Source of the DNA: Paenibacillus sambharensis
GTDB lineage: Bacteria > Bacillota > Bacilli > Paenibacillales > Paenibacillaceae
Assembly: GCF_003233845.1 (NCBI RefSeq)
Contig: NZ_QKRB01000037.1
Span: forward strand, 19,464-83,463
DNA length: 64,000 bases
Direction of reading: 5' to 3'
Below are positions 46,018-54,988 of this stretch, piece by piece. The translations under genes and the position numbers were made by a program. Each line of letters opens with the position of its first letter. Position 1 is the stretch's first letter. Below the pieces are notes generated by a model. That model was not told where the DNA came from. It saw only the letters and a program-made list of their open reading frames with translations, and made no database searches.

Positions 46018-46929
46018 TTAGCACTCTTCCTCGCAATATTCGTCTTGTGCTGCCGGAGAAGCAGAAGGCGGCGAAGCAGGGGCTGACGCGGACGGAGACG
46101 GAGAGGAGTTCTCCTGCCCGCCGCTCGTACCGCTGACCGGAACAGGAGAGGATGAAGCGCTTGTACTAGATGAAGCGCTTGGGCTGGACGCAGCTGGCTT
46201 ATCAGTCTCAACGACAACCGGCTGGGACACCGAAGAACGGGCCGGCAGCTTCAAGCCTTTTGAGGATGATTTAACCGCTTCCTCTGCCGGGGCTGGCGGT
46301 TCAGCCGGCGCTGATTTTACCGCAGGCGAAGAAGGAGCCGCCACGGGCTTCGAGTCGGCCGCCGTGCTGGCCTGCTGATTTGAAGGCCGCTGTGCTGACG
46401 GCTGTGTGCTCGCCGGCGCAGGAGCCGGGGTTGGCGTTGCAGGATTTGCCTTTGACTGTGTTGGCGGCTCCGAATGGGCTGATGCCGGAGCCGAGGCTTG
46501 TGGTGCAGCCGTCGATGTGGCCTGTGCAGCAGCTTGTGTTGATGCTTGCGCCTTAGCAGAAGCAGATGCCGCCGGCTCACCAACAGTCTCTGCCGCGGCC
46601 GGAGGCTCAACAGCCGCAGCGTCTGTCGATCCGCTAGTTAACGGTGCAGCGTCTTCTGCTTTTACTGCTGCTTCAACGACTGCCAGGCTGCTGTCTGCTG
46701 CGGAGGAGGTAAGGTGTCCGGCCGGCTCAGCCGTCTGCTCTGCGGCTGCTGCCGCACCGGCTTGAACGGAAGCTCCGTTCTCCGTGCTTGCCTCCGCTCC
46801 CTCCGATACAAGCGTCTGAGCAGAAATCGGCTCCGGTTTCGAAACATAGGCCAAGTACGTGAGGGCAGCCAAAGCGGCTGCGACAGACAGCACTGTCAAG
46901 GTCAGCTTGGAAAATGCCATTTGCTTCAT
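46018..46929 (-). CDS. Ala/Pro/Ser-rich membrane-anchored protein with C-terminal CEEEC
   Basis: The 303-residue protein has a single N-terminal helix (LTLTVLSVAAALAALTYLAY), about 260 residues of low-complexity sequence dominated by Ala, Ser, Pro, Thr and Gln with few charges, and a sudden acidic end DEYCEEEC. The two cysteines (299 and 303) are the only ones in the protein. The middle looks like an extended wall-spanning linker, which would put the Cys pair well away from the membrane. Position between an SLH-thioredoxin-like protein and CcdA suggests that this pair is a redox partner or metal site; this is inference. No family name is known to me. Confidence 0.7.
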   Translation of the reverse strand: MKQMAFSKLTLTVLSVAAALAALTYLAYVSKPEPISAQTLVSEGAEASTENGASVQAGAAAAAEQTAEPAGHLTSSAADSSLAVVEAAVKAEDAAPLTSGSTDAAAVEPPAAAETVGEPAASASAKAQASTQAAAQATSTAAPQASAPASAHSEPPTQSKANPATPTPAPAPASTQPSAQRPSNQQASTAADSKPVAAPSSPAVKSAPAEPPAPAEEAVKSSSKGLKLPARSSVSQPVVVETDKPAASSPSASSSTSASSSPVPVSGTSGGQENSSPSPSASAPASPPSASPAAQDEYCEEEC

Positions 46930-47001
46930 ATTAATTAATCGTCCTTTCCGTAGGTGGTATTTCCATTACTTTCATGGATTGAGCTCGAATTTCAGCATTC
47001 C

Positions 47002-50000
47002 TTACGAATGAGTAAGCAGATTGTACAGCACTTGAACCGCCTCCGCTCTGCTGGTCACGCCGGTCGGAAGCAGGCGGTTATTCGACCCCGCTAGGATACC
47101 GGCCTCTACCAGCGCCTGAATTGCTTCGCGCGCAAAGGCCGAAACCTCAGCTTGGTCGGCAAAGCCGGACAAGGAAGCTGCCGTGCCTGTATTCACAGCG
47201 ACCGGCTCTCCAGCCGCAAGCAGCGCTCGATACAGGAAGGTAAACAATTCTTCGCGTGTAATCGTCTGATTCGGCGCAAAACGGTTGCCTTGCAGACCGT
47301 TTGCAATGCCAAGGCGCTTCGCTGCCGCCAAATAACCGGTATAGTAGGTGTCACCTGCGTCTGAGAAATTACTTGCGGCTGGAGCATCAGGCGAGATATC
47401 CAACGCTTTTAGCAGCAGTACGATGAACTGGCCCCTTGTGACTTTACCGCTTGGGCTGAAGTGGGTATCGTCCGTTCCGCTTGTAATGCCGCGCGCAGCG
47501 AGGTACGTAACCGCGTCTGCATACCAGGCCGCTGCCGGAACGTCTGCGAAATCAATGTTGTTATAGCCAATAATATATTGAGAGAAGTGCGTTGTTCTGA
47601 ACTCTACCGAACCTGCTGCCGCATGGAATCGTCCCTTCACGAGTTCAAGCTCGCCATCTTCGGTCACGTAGTAGACGATAATGGCGTTCGGATTCTCGTT
47701 TGGCGCTGGTGAGTAAGGGAACGCTACAAGCACCTGAGAGCCGCCAAATGTTGAAACGTTGGATTGGCCTGCATAAACCAACAAATCGTATACAGGGCGA
47801 TCGCCAAGAACCTCCTTCGCCTCCGCTGGAAGCTCGGACTTTGAGAGGATAATACTGATACTGCCGGAATCGCGGTTCGCATTAATCACCTTCAGCGCCT
47901 CCGCGTCCAGGACGATGCTGGCGAAGCCCGCGTCTACTTTCAGCTCGAAGTTCGTATTCTGCGCCAGCTCATTGAACGCTTCTCTCGGAACGGTTACTTG
48001 AACGCTGCCTGCCGACCCCTGATGGTCCACCTCCAGAATAAGACGCGACTTGGCTGCCGGCTGTCCGCCTTGCTTTAATGCATGAAGCAGCGAATGGACC
48101 GCAGACTGTGTAACCAATGCGACGGCTCTCCCCGTCTCGCTGTTCACTTCGGATGATATCCTCGTCACCCCAGATTCGCCGGATGGCCCTTCTGGAGCTG
48201 TAATCGGCTGCGCATTGCCGCTATTGCCACTGTTCGTACCTGAGTTGTTACCTGGGTTATGGACGGGGCTGCTGTCGTTGCCAGGGTTGCTGCCGCCGCT
48301 GTCCCCTCCTGCATACGGACCTTCTGGAACAATAACCTCGACCGCCGGACCATATTCGTAGACCGTCTTTGCGGCTTCACCGGCCGCATTGTCCGACGTA
48401 TCAAAGCCGCGTACTGCCTGCGTATATCGCACCTCATATGTGCCAGCCGCAAGTCCCGTAATGACATTGCCGCTGCTCGGCACCGCGGTATACTGCGTCT
48501 GTCCTTTCAACCGGTATTCCAGCGACTTCTTGCTGATGCCCGTAATTTGTCCGTTGTTCAGCCCCGCTTGCGACGGTGCTTCACCGACTAATCCAGAGGG
48601 CTGCCATTCGATACGGGAGAAGAGCGAGCGCAGACTGTTGATACGCAGCTGGGCCCCTTTGCTTGCCGGATCGCCGGTAATGTTGAAATTGCCCATCAGC
48701 TCGACATGCCCTAGAATCGGCTTCCAGACTCCTTGCTCGTTGTAATTCCGCTTATCATAGACGAACACATACGGAGCTTGAATCCGCTGAGAGCTGACTG
48801 GCTGTAATGTAACCGGATGAGTCCCGGCAACCAGTTGGCCTGCTCCATTGTTCTGCTTGGTGTTCTGAGAAACAAGGTTAGGAAGATAGCCGTTCACCCA
48901 GTCCGTAAAAATATGGGTAAGCGCCACATCAGAGGTTCTCGCGTGCAGCAGGTTTGCCGTACCACTCTCGGTTGGTATTCGGGGATTGGCGATTGTCGTT
49001 GAGGTCAGCCCGCCGACTCCCCCGTCCAGCTTAAAGTCCCAGTTGTACACCTTATCAACGCCGTATTCATTAGCTACCTGGTTTAAGTATTTAACCTTGC
49101 CCTGCGTATCCGGGCACCAGGCACATCCGACCAGAACGACAAACGTGCCTTCCTGAGCAAGCACATATTTCAGTTCGTCGAGCGTCACCGAGTCTATGAC
49201 AGCCGGAGGATCATTCTGATCGAACAGACCAGGCCGGAATTCATTGTAGGACCCGATTATGTACTCCTGGTTGGTCAGCGACCGGTAGCGGGCATTCTTC
49301 GTGCCCGGCTCCGAGATGGTGTCAAATACTCCGCGGAGCGCGTCCTTGTATGCATCTGCTCCGGTACCGTTCTGCAGCTACTCAAGCCCGCCGGCACTTG
49401 CTACTCCTTCTAGAGAAGCAATGATCGGAGCGTCTGCATTCCCTTTGTTGTAGATGAACAAGAACGGAGCGTCCACAACATTTACGGTTTGGTTGTCAGG
49501 CTCCGAAGCCGTGCCGTAGTTATAGGTGTGGCTGCCTAATACACCGGCCGTATGGTCGTTGATATTTTTTAAATACCGGTAGCCGAGGTCCACATAACGC
49601 CTCGTATAATTCCCGTAAGGCGTATCGTTTTTTGCAATATCAAGCGCAATGTCGGGACCCGCCAGCCTTGTATCAAACGTCTTAATTGATGTCACACCAT
49701 ATTCCTTGGCTACTTCGTTAATGTGTGGAATCGCGGCCTGGGTTTCAGCCTGCCAGGATCCGCCGAACAGAATGACATAGTTGTCATTGGCTCCAGCAGG
49801 CGCATTCCTCAGCAAATAATCCAGTTCATAATAGGTTACGGTCTCAAATACATGATTCGGGTCCGTTAAAGCCGGGAACCGGTCCTGAAAATACTTTAGT
49901 TGGTGTGTGCTGTTTCCCTGCACGGGGCCTGATGCGAGCAGCTTGCTCGAGGGCAGGAACGGCACGGCCACGACAATCGCCAGGAGTAGAGCAATCCACT

Positions 50001-50025
50001 TGCGGTAATGCGCTGTCTGTTTCAT
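47002..50025 (-). pseudogene. Secreted SLH surface protein with two thioredoxin-like domains, split by an in-frame amber codon
   Basis: The two open parts lie in the same frame and are joined without a gap apart from TAG at 49378-49380 (SAGGLE-*-LQNGTGADAY). The N-terminal part has a signal peptide (WIALLLAIVVAVPFLPSSKL) and a thioredoxin-like domain whose active site is degenerate (LFGGSWQAETQAAIPHINEV). The second thioredoxin-like domain keeps C-A-W-C (VVLVGCAWCPDTQGK). An Ig-like unit, a Gly/Asn/Ser linker, two beta modules and three SLH repeats follow (FADVPAAAWYADAVTYLAAR, FSDAGDTYYTGYLAAAKRL, FADQAEVSAFAREAIQALVE). Intact length would be ~1007 residues. The 3' part could also be started from a GTG at 49188 but would lack a signal peptide. 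Confidence 0.85.
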
Positions 50026-50076
50026 CTTTCAACACCTCTGCCTGTCAATTTATTGTGGATATGGACCTCAGCCGGA

Positions 50077-50128
50077 TAAAAAAAAGAGATTGAGCATGGG
50101 CGCAGATGCACGCACACATTCAATCTCT
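50077..50128 (-). terminator. Intrinsic terminator upstream of the SLH-thioredoxin gene
   Basis: On the minus strand AGAGATTGA pairs with TCAATCTCT around a 26-base loop, which can itself pair in part, and eight T follow. It lies about 50 bases before the gene start. Confidence 0.8.
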
Positions 50129-50178
50129 GGTTGACCAGTCAATTTATCTTTTTATTATCCGAGTCAAAGCCTCTTTTT
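50078..50178 (-). ncRNA. Candidate ~100-nt small RNA or attenuator leader
   Basis: A near-consensus sigma-A promoter and an intrinsic terminator frame a ~100-base stretch with no gene. It contains the short inverted repeat TTGAC-CA-GTCAA (50131-50142). It could be an independent small RNA or the attenuated leader of the surface redox operon, whose first start codon is 52 bases beyond the terminator. Confidence 0.4.
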
Positions 50179-50184
50179 TCACAC

Positions 50185-50213
50185 ATTGTAGAAGCCCTTC
50201 TGTAGTTTGTCAA
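50185..50213 (-). promoter_or_regulatory. Near-consensus sigma-A promoter
   Basis: On the minus strand TTGACA (-35) and TACAAT (-10) are separated by exactly 17 bases. The expected start is near 50178. Confidence 0.7.
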
Positions 50214-50406
50214 CGATTTTTTTATTTATCCGATGTGTTTACTGTGAATTCCCTTTAGTCAGTGCCTCATGTATATCCAACTCAGACTCTTCTGTCCCAG
50301 GCTCGTCTCTTGATTTAAGTCAATGCACGTAATCATCTCCTCAGATACCATGTAATCATGACGTGACCTTGAGGGGGATGATGCATACCAGAGATAAGTG
50401 AGCAGA

Positions 50407-50991
50407 TTAGCGAAGGTCTTGGTGAATTCTCTTCTTGATTCTGCTTAGTGACTCCGGCGTGATGCCGAGATAACTGGCCAGTTGATGCTGAGGTACCCGG
50501 TCGATGAGTGATGGGCGTTTCCTGATCAGCGTCTTGAAGCGGTCCTCCGGCGAAGAAGCGATGAAAGCAGCGAATTCCTCCTGTACCTGACCTAAATTCT
50601 CCTCGATCATCATGCGGGTCATTGTCGCCAGTTGAGGATGCTTATGGTACATATCCTCTTCTGATTCGAGGTCGCCAACGACCATTACCGCATCTTCAAC
50701 GCACATGAAGGAGTAGTCGGATAACTTGTCTGGTTTATGATGATTGAAGATGGCAATAGCTTGTTCTTCGGTGTAGAAATTGGATGTAATCTCTCTTCCC
50801 TCTTCATCGATTGCATACTGCCTTACGCAGCCCTTCAGGATAAAATAACAGGTTGCCGGGACATCTCCTTGTCTAATAAGAACAGTCCCCTTGCGGAATT
50901 CTTCTACTTGGATTTCATTTATAATGGCCTGCTGATCTCCCTCGGTAAGAGAAGTCCACCTTGACATATACTTATATAAAATGTTTTTCAT
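50407..50991 (-). CDS. Crp/Fnr family regulator (cNMP-binding domain)
   Basis: The 194-residue protein has a cyclic-nucleotide-type beta barrel (FRKGTVLIRQGDVPATCYFI, GCVRQYAIDEEGREI) and a short C-terminal helix-turn-helix (PQHQLASYLGITPESLSRIK). It lacks the Fnr cysteines, and the ligand pocket is not of the cAMP type, as is usual for this small group, which commonly controls adjacent oxidoreductase or transporter genes. It is divergent from the MDR dehydrogenase (~137 bases), which is the likely target. Confidence 0.9.
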   Translation of the reverse strand: MKNILYKYMSRWTSLTEGDQQAIINEIQVEEFRKGTVLIRQGDVPATCYFILKGCVRQYAIDEEGREITSNFYTEEQAIAIFNHHKPDKLSDYSFMCVEDAVMVVGDLESEEDMYHKHPQLATMTRMMIEENLGQVQEEFAAFIASSPEDRFKTLIRKRPSLIDRVPQHQLASYLGITPESLSRIKKRIHQDLR

Positions 50992-51128
50992 AACCGCTAT
51001 CCTTCAACTCCTTCTCTTCCACTCTTCCTCCTATTCATCTTCTCCCGTTAGGCCGCCTTTGTAAAGGACTGTTGCAGAGTATCGATTGCAAAATAAAAAA
51101 CGAACTGAACATACAGGAGGGCAAACCC

Positions 51129-52091
51129 ATGAAAGCCATGATGCAAACCTCGTATGGTCCGCCCGAGGTCATTGTCCCGCAAGAAATTGCGAAACCCTCG
51201 CCCGGAGACAAGGACATTCTCATACGAATACGAGCTGCCGCAGTAGGGCCGTCGGACTCTGCTTTTCGAAAAGGCGACCCGGTTATGATTAAATGGATAT
51301 ACGGATTATCAAGACCGAAATATGCGATTGGAGGCTGCGAATTGGCCGGAGAGGTGGAAGCGGTCGGCAGAAATGTAGAGCATTTTAAAGAGGGAGATCG
51401 TGTCTTGGGAATGAGCGTCAAAAGCTTCGGTGCTTATGCCGAGTATAAGTGTCTCTCCGAAGAGAGCCCCCTTGCGGTTATACCAGACCACATCTCATTT
51501 GAGGAAGCCGTCGGCGTCTGCGACGGGGGTGCCACCGCATTGACATTTCTTAGAGATCAGGCAAATTTGCAGAAGGGACAGAACGTGCTGATTTATGGTG
51601 CCTCGGGAGCGGTGGGCATCTACGCTGTCCAATTAGCCAAATACTATGGCGCTGAAGTAACCGGCGTTTGCTCTGCCCGCAACGCTGATCTGGTAAGGAA
51701 AGCCGGGGCAGATGTTGTTATCGATTATACGCAGGAGGATTTCACGAAAGCGGGCAAGGCGTATGATGTCATATTTGATGCTGTAGGCAAACGCTCCTTC
51801 TCGGCATGCAAGCGCGCGCTTACGGCCAAGGGTATCTATATGACTACCGTACCCAAGCTGTCTACCATTGTGCAGATGATGTGGACTTCCCTGTTGAAAG
51901 GCAGACGGGCCGTCTTTGCAACAGCCGGCCTTATGCAAAATAAAGCGAATCTATCGTTTCTCATGGAACTTGCCAGTCATGGAGCGCTGCATGCCGTGAT
52001 CGATCGTCAATACCCTTTGGAGCTGCTGCCAGATGCCCACAGGTATGTAGAGACGGAGCGGAAGAGAGGCAATGTCGTAATTAGGTTATAA
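51129..52091 (+). CDS. MDR-family NAD(P)-dependent alcohol dehydrogenase/quinone reductase
   Basis: The 320-residue enzyme has a GroES-like N-terminal half (VEAVGRNVEHFKEGDRVLGM) and a Rossmann half with GASGAVGIYAVQLAKYYGAE and ADVVIDYTQEDFTKAG. The zinc ligands of classical alcohol dehydrogenases are absent, so it is a quinone-oxidoreductase-like member that reduces enones or quinones with NADPH. The ATG follows AGGAGGG. Divergent from the Crp-type regulator. A 5'-truncated relative lies 5.5 kb downstream. Confidence 0.9.
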   Translation: MKAMMQTSYGPPEVIVPQEIAKPSPGDKDILIRIRAAAVGPSDSAFRKGDPVMIKWIYGLSRPKYAIGGCELAGEVEAVGRNVEHFKEGDRVLGMSVKSFGAYAEYKCLSEESPLAVIPDHISFEEAVGVCDGGATALTFLRDQANLQKGQNVLIYGASGAVGIYAVQLAKYYGAEVTGVCSARNADLVRKAGADVVIDYTQEDFTKAGKAYDVIFDAVGKRSFSACKRALTAKGIYMTTVPKLSTIVQMMWTSLLKGRRAVFATAGLMQNKANLSFLMELASHGALHAVIDRQYPLELLPDAHRYVETERKRGNVVIRL

Positions 52092-52157
52092 AGGCAAACG
52101 TGATGCTTGGACCGCACCACTCCCGTCCGCTCAACCGGTGACCGGCTGCTCCAGGAT

Positions 52158-54032
52158 TTAAAACGGCCAAAATAATGGAATCGCCATCACCATCACGATT
52201 CCGATGATCAGCTGTAGTGGAAGGCCAACTTTCAGGTAATGCATAAATTTATAACGGCCGGCAGCCATCACCATCGCATTTGGCGGTGTCGAGAACGGCA
52301 CGGCGAAGCACATGCCCGCTCCAATCGCCACTGCGAACAAGAACGGATATGGACTTAATTCCATCCGCACAGCAGTTGAGAGTGCAATTGGGGCAAGAAG
52401 CACCGCACAGGTCGTATTGCTGAGAAACAATGTCATGGCCGATGTAGCAAAATAGGTGCCGGCCAATAGCGCCATCGGCCCGTAGCTGCCCAGTGAACCT
52501 ACCAGCCCCTCCGACAGCAGACCCGCTGCTCCGGTCTTCTCTATCGCAATCGACATCGGAATCATGCCGCCGATCAGGACGACACTGCCCCAATTCACTG
52601 TCTTGTACGCCTCCTCCATATTGCGCACACAGCCCAGCAGTACCATCAGGCATGCTGAAATCATAACGGCTGCGACTGCCGGGACCAGCTCGGTCACGAG
52701 CAGAATGATCATCAGCAGCATAACACCGGCAGCAATTGGGGCTTTGCGGTCCATTGTCACTTTACGGGATTCCTCCATCGGCTGCCCGATCACCACCACG
52801 TCTTCCTGATCGGACGCCAGCAGCTCGATGTCCTTCCATTTGCCTTGGATGAGAATAATGTCGTCATCCCGCATCGTTATATCTTTTAAATTATGCAGCA
52901 GATACTGCTCCTTCCGCTTGATGCCCACAATATTGACACGATATTTCTCACGAAATCTGGACCTGCTTACGGGAAGGTTATTGATCCGCGAATACGGCGT
53001 CAGCATCAGCTCCGCAACACCTACTGCATCCGTCACATAGGAGGCTTCTGTGCTATCTTGAGGGGGACGCTCCTCGACTTGTCGATCGAGCATCGTCAAA
53101 TTACAGGCTTCCGCGAACCGCCTCACCTCTGTGTACGGACCGTAAACATACAGTATATCTCCTTCTTGCACAACCGTTCCCGGCCCCGCAACCTCCTGAT
53201 CCACCGTTTTGAGAAACTGATTTTTCAACGATAATTTCCGGCGAATCTCAATGACATTTACCTCAAAGCGCGCAGGAATCTCCAGCTCCGACAGCTTCTT
53301 CACCACCAGCGGGGAGTCTGCATTCACCTGCACCCGAAACAAATTGTGAATCATCTGATAACGGCGGACAAGCTCATGAGACGAAAGACTGTCTGTTTCC
53401 TGTTTGCTTCCTTCCTCATTCTGCGGCAGAAAGCGACGGAGCCATAGCAGAGCTGCGATCCCTGTTCCTATACATACAAGTCCAACCGGGGCAAATGAGA
53501 AGAATGACAGCTTCTCGAAGCCTGAACCCGTAAGCGTATCTTGAATGATCAGGTTGGGTGGCGTGCCAATCAGCGTTAAGGTTCCGCCAAGACTGCTGGC
53601 GAAGGCTACCGGCATAAGCAGTCTGCCCGGGTGCGTACCGGCCTTCATGGCCAAGCTAATCACGATCGGCATTAAGACGGCTACTGTACCGGTATTGCTG
53701 ACGAAAGCGCCAAGCACTACGGTTACAAGCATCACCATAATGAGCAGACTCGTCTCGTTCGTACCGGCCAGCTGCAGCAGCTTATTGCTCGTCATTCTGG
53801 CGAGTCCCGTCTGAAAGATGCCTCCACCAACTACAAACAAACCAATCATCATGATCACAACCGTACTGGAGAACCCTGATAGGGCTTCCGGCGGGGTCAG
53901 TATGCCCGTGACAAGAAGTACGATCAGCACGCCGATGGCAACCATATCCGAACGAACCTTTCCTGAGATGAACAAAGCCGATGCCAAAGCCAACAAGCAT
54001 AGGGTTACCCACATTTGATGATCAACAGCCAA
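52158..54032 (-). CDS. SLC13/DASS-type anion transporter with two TrkA-C domains
   Basis: The 624-residue transporter has a split membrane domain (LGAFVSNTGTVAVLMPIVIS and LIGTPPNLIIQ in the first half; FLSNTTCAVLLAPIALST and AVPFSTPPNAMVMAAG in the second), i.e. the two SNTx/TPPN signatures of the DASS fold. Between the halves are two regulatory TrkA-C domains (about 225-310 and 325-410). Such proteins import dicarboxylates, sulfate or related anions with Na+; the presence of TrkA-C domains suggests control by a nucleotide or second messenger. Substrate not determinable. It is convergent with the MDR dehydrogenase. Confidence 0.9.
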   Translation of the reverse strand: MAVDHQMWVTLCLLALASALFISGKVRSDMVAIGVLIVLLVTGILTPPEALSGFSSTVVIMMIGLFVVGGGIFQTGLARMTSNKLLQLAGTNETSLLIMVMLVTVVLGAFVSNTGTVAVLMPIVISLAMKAGTHPGRLLMPVAFASSLGGTLTLIGTPPNLIIQDTLTGSGFEKLSFFSFAPVGLVCIGTGIAALLWLRRFLPQNEEGSKQETDSLSSHELVRRYQMIHNLFRVQVNADSPLVVKKLSELEIPARFEVNVIEIRRKLSLKNQFLKTVDQEVAGPGTVVQEGDILYVYGPYTEVRRFAEACNLTMLDRQVEERPPQDSTEASYVTDAVGVAELMLTPYSRINNLPVSRSRFREKYRVNIVGIKRKEQYLLHNLKDITMRDDDIILIQGKWKDIELLASDQEDVVVIGQPMEESRKVTMDRKAPIAAGVMLLMIILLVTELVPAVAAVMISACLMVLLGCVRNMEEAYKTVNWGSVVLIGGMIPMSIAIEKTGAAGLLSEGLVGSLGSYGPMALLAGTYFATSAMTLFLSNTTCAVLLAPIALSTAVRMELSPYPFLFAVAIGAGMCFAVPFSTPPNAMVMAAGRYKFMHYLKVGLPLQLIIGIVMVMAIPLFWPF

Positions 54033-54171
54033 TATATATCCCCCTGACTATCTTTTTCCTTAAGTATATAACATACGGCTGGCGTCTGGTCCGTACATCC
54101 TTTTCCGCACCTGACCTGCTCATAATGCTGCCAGGAGGCTTGTGAAGCGTATCGGTTAAGATCACCATAAA

Positions 54172-54203
54172 CAGCCGCCCAATTCAGCTAAATTGAGCGG
54201 CTG
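54172..54203. terminator. Hairpin next to the methyltransferase remnant
   Basis: CAGCCGC/GCGGCTG and CAATT/AATTG pair with one mismatch in between. It follows the remnant's stop codon on the minus strand and continues GTTTAT. Confidence 0.6.
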
Positions 54204-54208
54204 CATAT

Positions 54209-54510
54209 TTATTTCTTAATGGCATGTATGAAGTGTATGGTCTCAAACGCCGTCAAATCGTCCGTCCGATCTCTAAAGAACTGTTCATTGATCTCCACTG
54301 GTGCTAAGTGTTCATATATGTGAAGGCCCGCGCCTTCCAACATGCTATGAAGATGGCCTGGAACAACTATATTTCTCTCGGCTATCCGTTTCTTCTTATA
54401 CTCCTGTGTAGCCGGATGATCAATTTCAAAAATCTTCAGTTTGTCCTCTACTTCAGGGTACCGGAAGCAAAAGGTGTCCAAACCAGCCCCTAGTATGACA
54501 TACCGTTTAA
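54209..54510 (-). pseudogene. Class I SAM-dependent methyltransferase remnant (PPM1/YktD family)
   Basis: The beginning is the SAM-binding core (LKRYVILGAGLDTFCFRYPE, then FEIDHPATQEYKKKRIAE) and the end is the family's C-terminus (GLHIYEHLAPVEINEQFFRD, AFETIHFIHA). The normal ~90 N-terminal residues and ~100 central residues are missing, so the gene is truncated at its 5' end and deleted inside, between VVPGHLH and SMLEGAG. The 5' break at ~54510 abuts a fragment of another gene on the opposite strand. Confidence 0.75.
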
Positions 54511-54514
54511 GGGT

Positions 54515-54673
54515 GTAGCTACACCAGGAACAAAGGAATACATGCAGCAGGCCAAGAGGCATCAGGCGGCTTATGTTGACGCTTCACGCCGGTATATCTT
54601 AGCTAAGGAACTGCTAGGTGTAGATAGCGGCCGAGGCATGAAAACGAAATACATTATCACGGAAGAGGAATAA
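54515..54673 (+). pseudogene. Gene fragment of unknown family (C-terminal piece)
   Basis: An open 52-codon stretch reads like a natural helical protein end (EYMQQAKRHQAAYVDASRRY, ILAKELLGVDSG) and stops with EEE. It has no start codon at its left edge, which coincides with the broken methyltransferase. I do not recognise the family. Confidence 0.4.
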
Positions 54674-54677
54674 GCAG

Positions 54678-54935
54678 ATGGAAAAGTACTAAATCGAGCT
54701 TGAGGACGTTCCAGAAGGCCGGCCATTCGTGTTTGAGGTTCTTGCCGAGCTGGAATACGAGGGCCGATCCTTTTATGTGATCTATAAGGTGAACACAGAT
54801 GAGCCAGCAGAGATTATGGAACGGACCGAAAATGGAAGTCTGCAAGTGATTGATGATCTGAATCTGTACACGGTTTTATCCCAGGACTATAAGCAAGCAG
54901 TAGGCAGCCAGAATGAAGAAGAAAAACGGACGTGA
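54678..54935 (+). pseudogene. Small acidic protein gene with nonsense codon at position 5
   Basis: ATG-GAA-AAG-TAC is followed by TAA (54690-54692), then the same frame stays open for 80 codons (IELEDVPEGRPFVFEVLAEL, EYEGRSFYVIYKV) to TGA. The reading resembles DUF1292-type small proteins but I cannot confirm this. It sits four bases after the preceding fragment's stop, as in an operon. A downstream GTG could still initiate a shorter form. Confidence 0.5.
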
Positions 54936-54942
54936 AGTTATA

Positions 54943-54977
54943 AGAAGGCGCAACTGACATTGTCAGTTGCGCCTTCT
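54943..54977. terminator. Long perfect hairpin between convergent genes
   Basis: AGAAGGCGCAACTGACA and TGTCAGTTGCGCCTTCT are exact inverted 17-mers with almost no spacer; AT-rich sequence follows on both sides. It serves as a bidirectional terminator. Confidence 0.8.
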
Positions 54978-54988
54978 ATTTATACAAC

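Noticed and set aside
46018..46929. Low-complexity gene taken as a tandem DNA repeat
   Set aside because: Although Ala/Pro/Ser-rich, I see no regular repeat unit at the DNA level.
41392..49380. Two in-frame TAG codons suggesting amber recoding (pyrrolysine or suppression)
   Set aside because: Other disrupted genes have in-frame TAA, normal genes such as pbuE and the SDR end in TAG, and no Pyl genes are visible; simple nonsense mutations explain the data.
54515..54935. One continuous small gene across both fragments
   Set aside because: A TAA ends the first stretch and a new ATG with different content begins four bases later; they are separate genes.
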